Assembly (NCBI RefSeq): GCF_020616155.1
Contig: NZ_CP085530.1
Coordinates: forward strand, 2,517,501-2,581,500
Direction of reading: 5' to 3'
Source of the DNA: Vogesella sp. XCS3
Lineage (GTDB): Bacteria; Pseudomonadota; Gammaproteobacteria; Burkholderiales; Chromobacteriaceae
Length of the DNA: 64,000 nt
The notes beneath the pieces are model-generated. The model was given only the letters and a program-made list of their open reading frames with translations. It was not told the origin of the DNA and did no database searches. The translations under genes were made by a program, and so were the position numbers. Each line of letters starts with the position of its first letter. Position 1 is the first letter of the stretch. This document shows positions 1 to 7,208 of this stretch, one piece after another.

Positions 1-1
1 G

Positions 2-211
2 CAGGGTCAGGTATCGATCGGCACCGTAGCCGGGCCGATCGGCGAAGCGCTGGTGGCCACTGCGGCGGGCCTGGCTGCAGCCATTCCTGCGGTACTGGCT
101 TACAACACCTTTACCCGCCTGAACCGCCTGATCAACCAGGACATGGATCACTTTACCCACGACCTGCACGCACACCTGCTGACACTGGGAGGCAAAGATG
201 GCATTCGGTAG
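2..211 (+). CDS. exbB: ExbB/TolQ-type proton channel protein, C-terminal part
   Basis: Open from the window edge in the frame starting at base 2; about 69 residues are visible before the TAG at 209-211. They read through the last membrane helix of an ExbB/TolQ/MotA-type channel: a [20 protein letters not shown] stretch, then [10 protein letters not shown]. In this family the helix lines the proton path that energises TonB in the inner membrane. The gene overlaps the next one by 14 bp, and the GGAGG at 187-191 inside it serves exbD. Followed by ExbD, this is ExbB rather than TolQ or MotA, because no tolR/tolA genes follow. The N-terminal two thirds lie outside the window. Confidence 0.85.
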   Translation, partial: QGQVSIGTVAGPIGEALVATAAGLAAAIPAVLAYNTFTRLNRLINQDMDHFTHDLHAHLLTLGGKDGIR

Positions 212-611
212 TTTCGACAAGGGCGCCGATGCGCCGATGTCCGAGATCAACACCACACCGCTGGTGGACGTGATGCTGGTGCTGCTGGTGGTGTTCATCA
301 TTACCGCCCCGCTGCTGACCAATGCCGTGAAGGTAGACTTGCCGCAAGCCAGCGCGGCCGCGCATCAGGAAAAGCAGGAAGCGATCCGCCTGAGCATCGA
401 CGCCAGCGGCAAGATCTACTGGAACGATGTGCCGATGGAAGAAGGCCGGCTGAAAAGCCGCTTTGCCGAAGCCGCTGCGGCCAACCCTCAGGTGGAGCTG
501 CACCTGCGCGCCGATAAGGCCGTGCGCTACGAAGTGGTGGCCGAAGCGCTGGCCGATGCCCAGAACGCAGGCGTCAGCCGTATCGGGTTTGTGACCGAAG
601 CCCAGCAGTAA
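198..611 (+). CDS. exbD: ExbD biopolymer transport protein
   Basis: 137 residues, the usual ExbD/TolR length. A short cytoplasmic N-terminus ([17 protein letters not shown]) leads into one membrane helix at about residues 23-40. Asp24 sits at the family's proton-carrying position. The rest is the periplasmic domain. With ExbB it forms the inner-membrane motor that uses the proton gradient to drive TonB-dependent uptake through outer-membrane receptors. The start overlaps the end of exbB by 14 bp and has a GGAGG seven bases upstream, so the two are translationally coupled. The gene ends just before a strong terminator. The following hydroxylase gene is a common companion of iron-uptake receptors, which supports a role in iron acquisition. 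Confidence 0.93.
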   Translation: MAFGSFDKGADAPMSEINTTPLVDVMLVLLVVFIITAPLLTNAVKVDLPQASAAAHQEKQEAIRLSIDASGKIYWNDVPMEEGRLKSRFAEAAAANPQVELHLRADKAVRYEVVAEALADAQNAGVSRIGFVTEAQQ

Positions 612-619
612 ACCTCGAG

Positions 620-645
620 CGGCCTGCCTGACAGCAGGCCGTTTT
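620..645 (+). terminator. Rho-independent terminator after exbD
   Basis: Perfect 8-bp stem CGGCCTGC / GCAGGCCG with a six-base loop, followed directly by TTTT. It lies 8 bp after the exbD stop and would end the exbBD transcript. Confidence 0.8.
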
Positions 646-733
646 GCCTATCGCGGCAGGCCGATAGGCAAAACGCTGGCCCGGCGCCCCACCCGTCCAC
701 GCCGTTTGTCTACCCTGCCTTACAGGAATCATC

Positions 734-1414
734 ATGCTGTTGCACATTCCCGCCGTGCTCACCCCCGAAGAACTCGCCCACGCCCGCAAGCTGCTGCTGG
801 CCGCCCCCTGGCAAGATGGCCGCACCACCGCAGGCCAGCAGGCCGTGCAGGTGAAAAACAATCTGCAGCTGCCACCAGAGAGCGATACCGCGCGCGAGTT
901 GGCCGCATTGGTGCGTAGCGCACTGTTCCGCCACCCTCTATATATGTCGGCCGCGCTGCCGCACACGCTGATGACGCCCATGTTCAACTGCTATCAGGGC
1001 GGCATGACCTACGGCAACCACGTGGACAACGCCATCCGCCGCGACCCGCTCAGCGGGCAAAATGTACGGACAGACGTATCGTGCACCCTGTTTTTCAGCG
1101 ATCCGGAAGAATACGAAGGGGGCGAGCTGATCGTAGAGGACACCTACGGGACGCATAGCGTGAGGTTGCCGGCCGGCGATGCCATCCTGTACCCGTCCAC
1201 CAGCCTGCACCGTGTAGAACCGGTCAGCGCCGGCGCGCGGCTGGCTTCGTTTATGTGGACACAGAGTATGGTGCGCAGCGACACCCGCCGCGCCATGCTG
1301 TTCGATATTGATATGGCTATCCTGCAGCTGCGGCAGAAGGTAGGGGACTGCGAGGAAGTGATGTCGCTGACCGCCACCTATCACAACCTGCTGCGGGAGT
1401 GGGCGGAAGTATAA
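734..1414 (+). CDS. PKHD-type Fe(II)/2-oxoglutarate hydroxylase (PiuC/YbiX family)
   Basis: 226 residues, full length for the PiuC/YbiX family. The double-stranded beta-helix iron site is visible: His96 and Asp98 in GNHVDN, His159 in SLHRVEP, and Arg169 in ARLAS for 2-oxoglutarate binding. Members are cytoplasmic Fe(II)-dependent oxygenases typically found beside TonB-dependent siderophore receptors; the natural substrate is mostly unknown. Its place behind exbBD fits this iron-uptake setting. The start is the first ATG of the frame. The TAA stop runs straight into a copy of the AAGGTTGGCCGCA repeat. No gene-specific regulatory site was recognised, although such genes are usually Fur-controlled. 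Confidence 0.9.
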   Translation: MLLHIPAVLTPEELAHARKLLLAAPWQDGRTTAGQQAVQVKNNLQLPPESDTARELAALVRSALFRHPLYMSAALPHTLMTPMFNCYQGGMTYGNHVDNAIRRDPLSGQNVRTDVSCTLFFSDPEEYEGGELIVEDTYGTHSVRLPAGDAILYPSTSLHRVEPVSAGARLASFMWTQSMVRSDTRRAMLFDIDMAILQLRQKVGDCEEVMSLTATYHNLLREWAEV

Positions 1415-1425
1415 GGTTGGCCGCA
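1413..1425 (+). repeat. AAGGTTGGCCGCA repeat, fused to a stop codon
   Basis: Perfect 13-base copy of the window-wide repeat. Its first two bases are the last two of the TAA stop of the hydroxylase gene, an arrangement seen again at 56073. Confidence 0.85.
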
Positions 1426-1943
1426 CGGACAAAAAAAAACCCGCCGGACGAATCCGGCGGGACACCGTGGGACAGAGCAAAACCCTGATAAATCAGGATT
1501 TGACAGCACGCGGCACGCCGCATGCTGCTCGGACAAGCACAGTATCCGACGGGTAGACCATACCCGTGACAGTCAGATACCTGCAGGCCCTACCACAGCC
1601 CGTTTCCGGGCGGGTTTGGTACTGGTGCTACGGCAAACCGTTGCACCGGAATTCATTGGCCTTGCTACCGCATTACAGTGTAGCAAGCCCTGCGTGTCAT
1701 ACCCAGCAAATAAACACTGCGACACCAGCATGATGATAGCGCAGGCAATGCCAGTGTTGCAGACTAAAACAGTGTTTTATTGCCACATTTTAAGCCATGC
1801 ATTAAATGCATTGCTCCAAAACATTACTCTACGCAACAAATCACAACAAAAACAGTAGCAATGAAAGCTAAGCCTCTATTCTTGCACACTGTTTTACTCA
1901 CACCAGCAATCAAGCTTACCCATATCAGCTTGCATTGACAAAG
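1415..1943. other. Long intergenic region before the LysR gene
   Basis: About 530 bp without a convincing gene. It holds a repeat copy and a hairpin at its left end and becomes AT-rich after 1680. A short open frame at 1616-1858 has no ribosome-binding site or family resemblance. No RNA gene was recognised. Confidence 0.6.
1431..1460 (-). terminator. Hairpin with a U-run on the minus strand
   Basis: Stem CCGCCGGA / TCCGGCGG with a CGAA loop at 1441-1460. A run of nine A on the plus strand (1431-1439) gives the U-run only for leftward transcription, yet no leftward gene ends here. It may act weakly in both directions after the hydroxylase gene. Confidence 0.5.
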
Positions 1944-1979
1944 CATGAATGCGCATGTTTACCATGCGTAAAATTCATG
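1944..1979. promoter_or_regulatory. Interrupted palindrome upstream of the LysR gene
   Basis: CATGAAT-GCGCATG at 1944-1957 is mirrored by CATGCG-taaa-ATTCATG at 1963-1979. The right arm abuts the ribosome-binding site of the LysR gene, so a regulator bound here would block its own translation start region. This is a candidate autoregulatory operator; its identity is inferred from symmetry only. Confidence 0.4.
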
Positions 1980-1990
1980 GAGCAATAATA

Positions 1991-2890
1991 ATGAAACTGC
2001 CCCCGCTCAATGCCCTGCGTGTCTTCCTGGTGGCTGCCGAACACCATTCATTTACCAAGGCAGGCGAAACCCTGCACCTGACCCAAGGGGCGGTGAGCCG
2101 CCATATCCAGACGCTGGAAGCCCACTACGGCCTGCCCTTGTTTGTACGCCAGGCCAGGGGGCTGACACTCACACCCGAAGGTGTCGCCTTGTTCCCTGCC
2201 GTGCGCGACGCCTTCTCGCGTATCGAAGCCGCCAGTGAAGCCATTTCCCGCCGCTCGCGCGAGCTGCGGGTCAAGGCCAGCCCGTCGATTGCCTCGCGCT
2301 GGGTACTGCCGCGTTTTACGCAGTTTCGTAACCGCTACCCGGACCTGATGGTCAGCCTGGTCACCGTGACCGGCTTTGACCCCAACTTCAAAAGCCGCGA
2401 ATACGATATTTCCTTTCAGGCGTGCGAAACCCAGGAGCCGGGGCTGATTTACCACCGCCTGCGCGGCGCCCGCTTTGTCCCGGTGGCTTCCCCGGCACTG
2501 TTCAAAGACAAGCCGCGGCCAAGCATGGAACAGTTTCTGGACTACCCCTTGCTGCACCCGTCCCATGAAGACCAGTTCTGGTCGCAATGGTTCGCGCTGT
2601 CGGGCATGAACCCAGGTAGCAGTATCGAAGCCTACGCCTTCGATACGCTGGATCTGGCCATTACCGCCGCCTCGCGCGGCATGGGGATTACGCTGGCCGA
2701 GGAGAGCATGATTGCCGACGATCTGGCCAATGGCACCCTGGTGCAGCTGTCCGATGTCGCCCTGGTCACCAGCTGGGCTTACTACCTGATCTACCCGCAA
2801 GAGCTGGCCACCCTGCCCAGCGTGATTGCCTTCCGCGACTGGGCGCTGAGCGAATTCAGCGATACGCCGCCGCCGCAAGACACCCTATAG
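1991..2890 (+). CDS. LysR-family transcriptional regulator (GcvA-like)
   Basis: 299 residues from the ATG at 1991, chosen because GGAG lies eight bases upstream and family members begin close to the PLNALRVF motif; an upstream in-frame ATG at 1949 would add 14 unlikely residues. The N-terminal winged helix-turn-helix (about residues 5-65, including SFTKAGETLHLTQGAVSRHI) is of the GcvA/AmpR type. The remainder is the two-lobed effector-binding domain. The regulated genes are not obvious, since the gene on the right runs the opposite way and ends 6 bp inside this one. The long upstream region with a palindrome suggests autoregulation. The effector is unknown. Confidence 0.88.
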   Translation: MKLPPLNALRVFLVAAEHHSFTKAGETLHLTQGAVSRHIQTLEAHYGLPLFVRQARGLTLTPEGVALFPAVRDAFSRIEAASEAISRRSRELRVKASPSIASRWVLPRFTQFRNRYPDLMVSLVTVTGFDPNFKSREYDISFQACETQEPGLIYHRLRGARFVPVASPALFKDKPRPSMEQFLDYPLLHPSHEDQFWSQWFALSGMNPGSSIEAYAFDTLDLAITAASRGMGITLAEESMIADDLANGTLVQLSDVALVTSWAYYLIYPQELATLPSVIAFRDWALSEFSDTPPPQDTL

Positions 2891-4891
2891 CGGCCGCACC
2901 CGTGCCAGGCTGCTGCCGGTAATGGTACCCGTGCCGCCGCTACCGCTGCCGCCAGCCTGGCCGCCCTGCCCGCTACTGCTACCGCTGCCGGGTGCCGTGC
3001 CATCACCACCATTGTCGATATAGCTTTGGTCCGGCGCCAGCGTACTGACATCGATCTCCAGCCCGTCATGGGTGATCTCGCTGATATCGCCATCGGCCAG
3101 CGTCTGGCCATCGCCCACCCATACCGCACCGAGTATGGTGACCCGCTGGCCGCTCACCAGAATCAGTTTGCTGATCACCACATTGCCCGCTACCGACCAG
3201 CCATTGGGGGCAAACGAGCCATTCACCACCACCGCCATATTGCCTACCGGTATGCCCTGATGCTCGCCCTGGCTATCGGTCCAGGTTTTCAGGTGGCCCG
3301 CGCCATCACATAGCTGGCTGGGGTAGGCCAGCTGGCTGCACGCGGCTGCCGTACGCGGCGTGGCACTGCCGCTGGCTGAAAAATTCGGCGCCACCAGCGA
3401 ACGCAAACCGCTATTGGCCAGTGTCAGCGTGCCACCCGAGAGCAGGGTGTTATAAAGCACGCTGTTACCGGCGCTGATTTCCACACTGCCCGCGTTGGCC
3501 GCCGTGGTTTTGAACAAGACCACGCCCGGCGGCATCTCCAGGCCAGCCAGCTTACCCCAGCCCGTGGCAGCAGTTTTTTCCCACAGCCGGCAGCTGCCGC
3601 CGTTACAGCGCAGCAGCGGGATGGTGGGGGCGGCCGGGAAACTGGTCATGGCCAGCGTCGTCTGGCTCAAGTCATAGGTGCCCGACAGGTCTACCCCGCT
3701 GCTGCTACGCATATGCTGGATCTTCAGCGTAGGGCGGCCCTGATGCTGCTCGTCGAAATAGAACACGTAATTGGCCAGTGCTTCCAGCCGGTTGGCGTCC
3801 TGGTTCACCAGTGCCGTCTGGCACTGCACCGGCGGGATGGTTTGCGGAACGCGCGTGGACAGCCTGGGTATCACGTATTCGCTCCCCTCTACTACCGGCT
3901 CGGTACAGGCAAAGCGGCCATCTGCCAGGCGGCAGGTGGCCAGCTGCGCCGCCGTGTTGTAGCCGGGGATACCATACGCCTGGCCGCCGATGCTGCCGCT
4001 TTCCAGCGTGGGCAACAGCCAGGGCGACGGCGCATACAGATTGCCGCCGCCCTGCAGGCTGCGAATCTCCAGCGGGCCGGTAGCCAGAAACTGCTGGTAG
4101 CTGATGCGCTGGTAGCGCGAGGCACCACCCGGGCGCAGGCGGCCGTCTTCGGCGTTGCCACCTATCACCACGCTGCGCGCCTGCAGCGACACATCCTGTG
4201 CCGTGGCGCCGCCAAATACCCAGATATCGCCCTGCGCCAGATAGCTGCCGGTGTACGCGCCATTGCCACCGATCTTGATATTGCCGGTAGCGCAGGTGGG
4301 CGATGAGGCCGAGGTGCTGATCTTGTCGATATTGATGTCCCCATCTACCGAGACACCCCCCATCCCGCTGGCACCATTGCGCACCTGAAACAGGTTGCCA
4401 CTCACATTCAGGCCGCCGTTCACCGCCAGGCCGGTTTGCAGCCGCGGGTAGGACGGGCTGGCGCTGCTCAAGCGCAGCCCTGCCGCCAGCGTCGCCGTGC
4501 TGTTAGCGCTGCGGCCAACGACGTGAAAGCAGTATTCCCCCGCCGTTACATTCGAACAGCTGGCCTGGTAATGCACCGTCGCCAGCGTCTGGCCGGCTGC
4601 ATTACGTATCGCCACCTCCTGCAGCGAAGGCAGGTCGCTGGCCTGCTTGCCCTGCACATACTGGCGCAACGCTTCCACCCCGGCCCAGGCATTGATTTCG
4701 GCCTGGGTTCGCGCATGCAGGGCGTGGTTACTGTCCTGCGCCCCCTTGGTGTAATGCATCACCCCCAGGGTCAACGCAGACAGCGACATACCGGTGAGCA
4801 GCACCACCAGCAGCGCCGCCATGCCGCGCTGGGCGTGGCGACGGGCAGGGAGATGACGGCGCACAGGCCGGGCAACAGCGGGTTTGGTCAT
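2885..4891 (-). CDS. Oversized PilX-like type IV pilus assembly protein
   Basis: 668 residues from the ATG at 4891, which overlaps the pilW stop in an ATGA junction. The N-terminus has the PilX-type hydrophobic segment (RGMAALLVVLLTGMSLSAL) followed by the amphipathic helix of minor pilins. The remaining roughly 550 residues are Gly/Ser/Asn-rich, with many short repeated beta-strand segments (for example GGLNVSGNLFQV, GDIWVFGGATAQDVSL) like a beta-helix, then a Gly/Ser/Thr-rich tail. Typical PilX proteins are about 170-200 residues, so this is a large extension. It is the last gene of the pseudopilin operon, where pilY1 stands in other species; no pilY1 is visible here. Assignment rests on N-terminus and position; the extension is unrecognised. 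Confidence 0.7.
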   Translation of the reverse strand: MTKPAVARPVRRHLPARRHAQRGMAALLVVLLTGMSLSALTLGVMHYTKGAQDSNHALHARTQAEINAWAGVEALRQYVQGKQASDLPSLQEVAIRNAAGQTLATVHYQASCSNVTAGEYCFHVVGRSANSTATLAAGLRLSSASPSYPRLQTGLAVNGGLNVSGNLFQVRNGASGMGGVSVDGDINIDKISTSASSPTCATGNIKIGGNGAYTGSYLAQGDIWVFGGATAQDVSLQARSVVIGGNAEDGRLRPGGASRYQRISYQQFLATGPLEIRSLQGGGNLYAPSPWLLPTLESGSIGGQAYGIPGYNTAAQLATCRLADGRFACTEPVVEGSEYVIPRLSTRVPQTIPPVQCQTALVNQDANRLEALANYVFYFDEQHQGRPTLKIQHMRSSSGVDLSGTYDLSQTTLAMTSFPAAPTIPLLRCNGGSCRLWEKTAATGWGKLAGLEMPPGVVLFKTTAANAGSVEISAGNSVLYNTLLSGGTLTLANSGLRSLVAPNFSASGSATPRTAAACSQLAYPSQLCDGAGHLKTWTDSQGEHQGIPVGNMAVVVNGSFAPNGWSVAGNVVISKLILVSGQRVTILGAVWVGDGQTLADGDISEITHDGLEIDVSTLAPDQSYIDNGGDGTAPGSGSSSGQGGQAGGSGSGGTGTITGSSLARVRPL

Positions 4892-5580
4892 TGAAAATTC
4901 ATCAGGCAAGTATGGCTATCTACGCGCTGGCCAGCGCTGTAGGCCAATGCAGAAATACGTACGGTGTATACGCCGCCACTGGCGCTACTGCCCACGCCGA
5001 ATGGCTGGCAGCCACCCGCGGCACGCGATACGGCAAAGCTGGCCACCCCGGCGCTAGCTAGGCTGTCGTGCCCGCGCGGCGGTGCGCCCAGCAGCTGTTC
5101 GGCCTGCGCCCAGCCGGCCCAATCCATACTGCTGCCGTGGATGCGCCACAAACCGCCACTGGCCGGAGCGTACAGGCCGTCGTAGCGGAACACGCCGGAC
5201 GCATCGCGGCTACGCCAGAGCAGCGCCTGCCCCTGCCCCGCCTGCGCCACCAGCGTGCCACTGGCCGGCGCCAGCAACAGCGCCTGGGCACTGCCGCCCA
5301 GCGTGGCGTTTTGCAGCAGCCGTAAATCGTCGGGGTAGCGTGGCACCGGTACGCTACCCGAAGCCGTCACGGCAAAATAACCCGCCTGCGCCAATAGCTT
5401 GTCTGCGGCCAACAGGCCGGTAGCCAGCTGAGCGTCCGTCTGCACACCCAGCCGGCTTAGCGCGGTGACGCGGCTGGTGGTACGCGACAGCGACAACATG
5501 GCCATGACGGCAAACATGGCCAGCAGCATGCCTATCAGCAGCTCCAGCATCGATATGCCAGCCTGATGGCGGCGGCTCAT
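4888..5580 (-). CDS. pilW: PilW-like minor pilin
   Basis: 230 residues. The prepilin-type N-terminus RRHQAGISMLELLIGMLLAM has the Gly before the cleavage point and Glu at +5 of the mature protein (ISMLE), the hallmark for prepilin peptidase cleavage and methylation. The periplasmic part carries cysteines near its end (residues about 191 and 225). PilW belongs to the tip complex that primes type IV pilus assembly with PilV, PilX and FimU/FimT. It overlaps the genes on both sides by four bases (ATGA), so the operon is tightly coupled. Confidence 0.82.
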   Translation of the reverse strand: MSRRHQAGISMLELLIGMLLAMFAVMAMLSLSRTTSRVTALSRLGVQTDAQLATGLLAADKLLAQAGYFAVTASGSVPVPRYPDDLRLLQNATLGGSAQALLLAPASGTLVAQAGQGQALLWRSRDASGVFRYDGLYAPASGGLWRIHGSSMDWAGWAQAEQLLGAPPRGHDSLASAGVASFAVSRAAGGCQPFGVGSSASGGVYTVRISALAYSAGQRVDSHTCLMNFQ

Positions 5581-5981
5581 GAGCCCTGGGGGTCGATACG
5601 CACCTCCCCTTCCAGCAAGCTGCCACTGGCACGGATAGCAGGCATGGCCACCGACACCGTCTGGCTGGCCATACCGCCGGACAGCGGTACCACGCTCAGC
5701 GTGGTCACCACACTCTGGCAGCTGGCCTGCACGCTACCGCCCCCCAGGGGCAGCTCGCTACTGCGCGGCGTGGTGCTACGGCACTCGCCACGGCTCAGCG
5801 CCTCGCGCAGCTGGCTCACCGTCAGGTGCAAGCTGCTGCTGTGGCGCTGTGCCACGGCTGCCTTGGCCGCGATATAGGCCGTACCGATGCCGATAATGGA
5901 CATCAGCAACAGCGTGATCAGCGCCTCGAGCAGGCTGATGCCGCGCTGCTGGCGGCTGGGTTTAGCGTAGCGTGGCAACAA
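5577..5981 (-). CDS. pilV: PilV-like minor pilin
   Basis: 134 residues. The leader RQQRGISLLEALITLLLMSI has the GI cleavage site and Glu at +5, and the order fimT-pilV-pilW-pilX matches the minor pilin operon of other proteobacteria. The only in-frame starts near the leader are two adjacent TTG codons at 5976-5981, preceded by a G-rich stretch; the start therefore overlaps the end of the fimT-like gene by about 20 bp. The protein is a little short for PilV but has no internal break. It would sit at the pilus tip and help initiate assembly. Confidence 0.8.
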   Translation of the reverse strand: MLPRYAKPSRQQRGISLLEALITLLLMSIIGIGTAYIAAKAAVAQRHSSSLHLTVSQLREALSRGECRSTTPRSSELPLGGGSVQASCQSVVTTLSVVPLSGGMASQTVSVAMPAIRASGSLLEGEVRIDPQGS

Positions 5982-6417
5982 GGCGATCCCCCCCTGCGGC
6001 GCTCACCGCGTAATGACGACACGCGCCTAATGGCAGGCCGTTATTGTCCAGCCGCAGCACATTGCCACAGCCTAGCGCGGCGGCTGCCGCGTCCTCTGCC
6101 AGGAAAAATGCCACCCCGTCTGCCGCTGTCACCGACCACGCCAGCGTACCGCTACTGCCTTCCCGCACCTGCACACGCTGGTTATCCAGAATCAGCAACG
6201 TCGCCGCCGGCGTGTTGCCGATACTGGCCAAGGGGTTGCGCAGCGCCAGGGCGCGGGTTTTGGCATAGGCCTGCAGCAGCTGGCTATCGGCCTGGCTGAT
6301 GCGGGCATTGGCAACCCAGCTGCGTGTCAACGGCACGCTGGCTAGCAGCAACAGCAAGCCGATACTGAGCACCACCATGGTTTCCACCAGGCTAAAGCCC
6401 GCGGCGCGGCCTACCAT
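5962..6417 (-). CDS. fimT: FimT/GspH-type pseudopilin
   Basis: 151 residues from the ATG at 6417, seven bases inside the upstream gene. A start farther upstream would add 58 residues that are only the out-of-frame shadow of the pilE-like gene. The mature N-terminus is FSLVETMVVLSIGLLLLLAS after RAAG, and a GspH-like C-terminal domain follows with two cysteines. FimT/FimU/GspH proteins are minor subunits near the pilus tip. FimT has been linked to DNA binding during natural transformation in Legionella; whether this one binds DNA cannot be judged here, but the window-wide uptake-like repeat makes the question worth asking. Confidence 0.8.
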   Translation of the reverse strand: MVGRAAGFSLVETMVVLSIGLLLLLASVPLTRSWVANARISQADSQLLQAYAKTRALALRNPLASIGNTPAATLLILDNQRVQVREGSSGTLAWSVTAADGVAFFLAEDAAAAALGCGNVLRLDNNGLPLGACRHYAVSAAGGDRLVATLR

Positions 6418-6884
6418 ACCGAGATCCCGCCGCAGGCCGCGCCGCCGTTTACCGCACGGATATTGCTGCTGGACAGCGTCAGCTCGCAGCCCTCGTTCAC
6501 ACCACCTGCCAGCCCGGTCGCCTTCAGGGTGTAACTGCTGGCGCTGGCCTGCACCACATAACGGAAACGGTCGCCCCGCGCCGGTGCCCATGGCGAAGCG
6601 CTGGTGCCGGAGGCCAGGTAGGCCAGCGTGCTGCTGGTATCTGCCGTCGGGTTACTGGCCGGCTGCGGGTACACCAGCTGGCGCTGGTACAGGTTTTCCA
6701 TGGCCAGGCTCAAGGCCACCAGATCGGCCGCCGCTGTTTGCGCCCCGCTGCGCCGCACGTAGCTCTGGTAGGACGGCAAGGCCACCGATAGCAAAATGCC
6801 GAGCAGGGCCACCACGACAACCAGCTCAAGCAGCGTAAAGCCACGCAGTGCCCGTCTGGCAGGGATAGAAGAAACTGGATGCAA
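6411..6884 (-). CDS. pilE: Type IV pilin, PilE/PilA-like
   Basis: 157 residues. The leader ends in RRALRG and the mature protein begins FTLLELVVVVALLGILLSVALPS, a classical type IVa pilin N-terminus with Glu at +5. Two cysteines near the end (about 20 residues apart) would close the D-region loop. The start codon is TTG at 6884; no ATG lies between the stop upstream and the leader, and an AAGG sits eight bases before it. It is first in the minor pilin operon, so it is more likely a minor pilin (PilE of Pseudomonas type, or a ComP-like DNA receptor) than the major subunit. Confidence 0.82.
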   Translation of the reverse strand: MHPVSSIPARRALRGFTLLELVVVVALLGILLSVALPSYQSYVRRSGAQTAAADLVALSLAMENLYQRQLVYPQPASNPTADTSSTLAYLASGTSASPWAPARGDRFRYVVQASASSYTLKATGLAGGVNEGCELTLSSSNIRAVNGGAACGGISVW

Positions 6885-7208
6885 AACTGGAGCCTTATTG
6901 GTATTAATTTAGAAACATTGCTCTAAATGCTTGTTTTTAAATATTAAAATAGAAAACACATAGTAACTCAGCCAGGAAATATTGCCAATGTGCCTTTTTA
7001 AGCACAATTTATTACGCAATATGCAGACATATCTAGCCATTTTTCATGCCTGCATGTCGGGCAAATGCGCTTAATTGGTAGTTTTGTGGTATTACCTACA
7101 CAACCTTTCATCGCACCATGGCAAAAAAACCACACTACGCCATACGCATGAAAAAGCCCGCCGGCTGCCAGGCAGCGGGCGGGTCGATAACATAAAACAG
7201 GCGGCGGT
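6885..7208. other. Intergenic region: pilin promoter region and RND terminator
   Basis: 324 bp, AT-rich from 6890 to 7130, which should hold the promoter of the leftward pilin operon; no clear -24/-12 or -35/-10 pair could be fixed by eye. The right end holds the terminator of the leftward efflux gene. Confidence 0.55.
7151..7183 (-). terminator. Terminator upstream of the pilin operon (end of RND operon)
   Basis: GC-rich inverted repeat (CCCGCCGGCTGCC against GGCAGCGGGCGGG with a small bulge) with AAAAA on its left, which is a U-run for leftward transcripts. It lies 26 bp past the stop of the efflux permease gene. Confidence 0.7.

Noticed and set aside
6885..7150. Sigma-54 promoter for the pilin operon
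   Set aside because: No GG-N10-GC pair with adequate surrounding consensus could be found on the minus strand.
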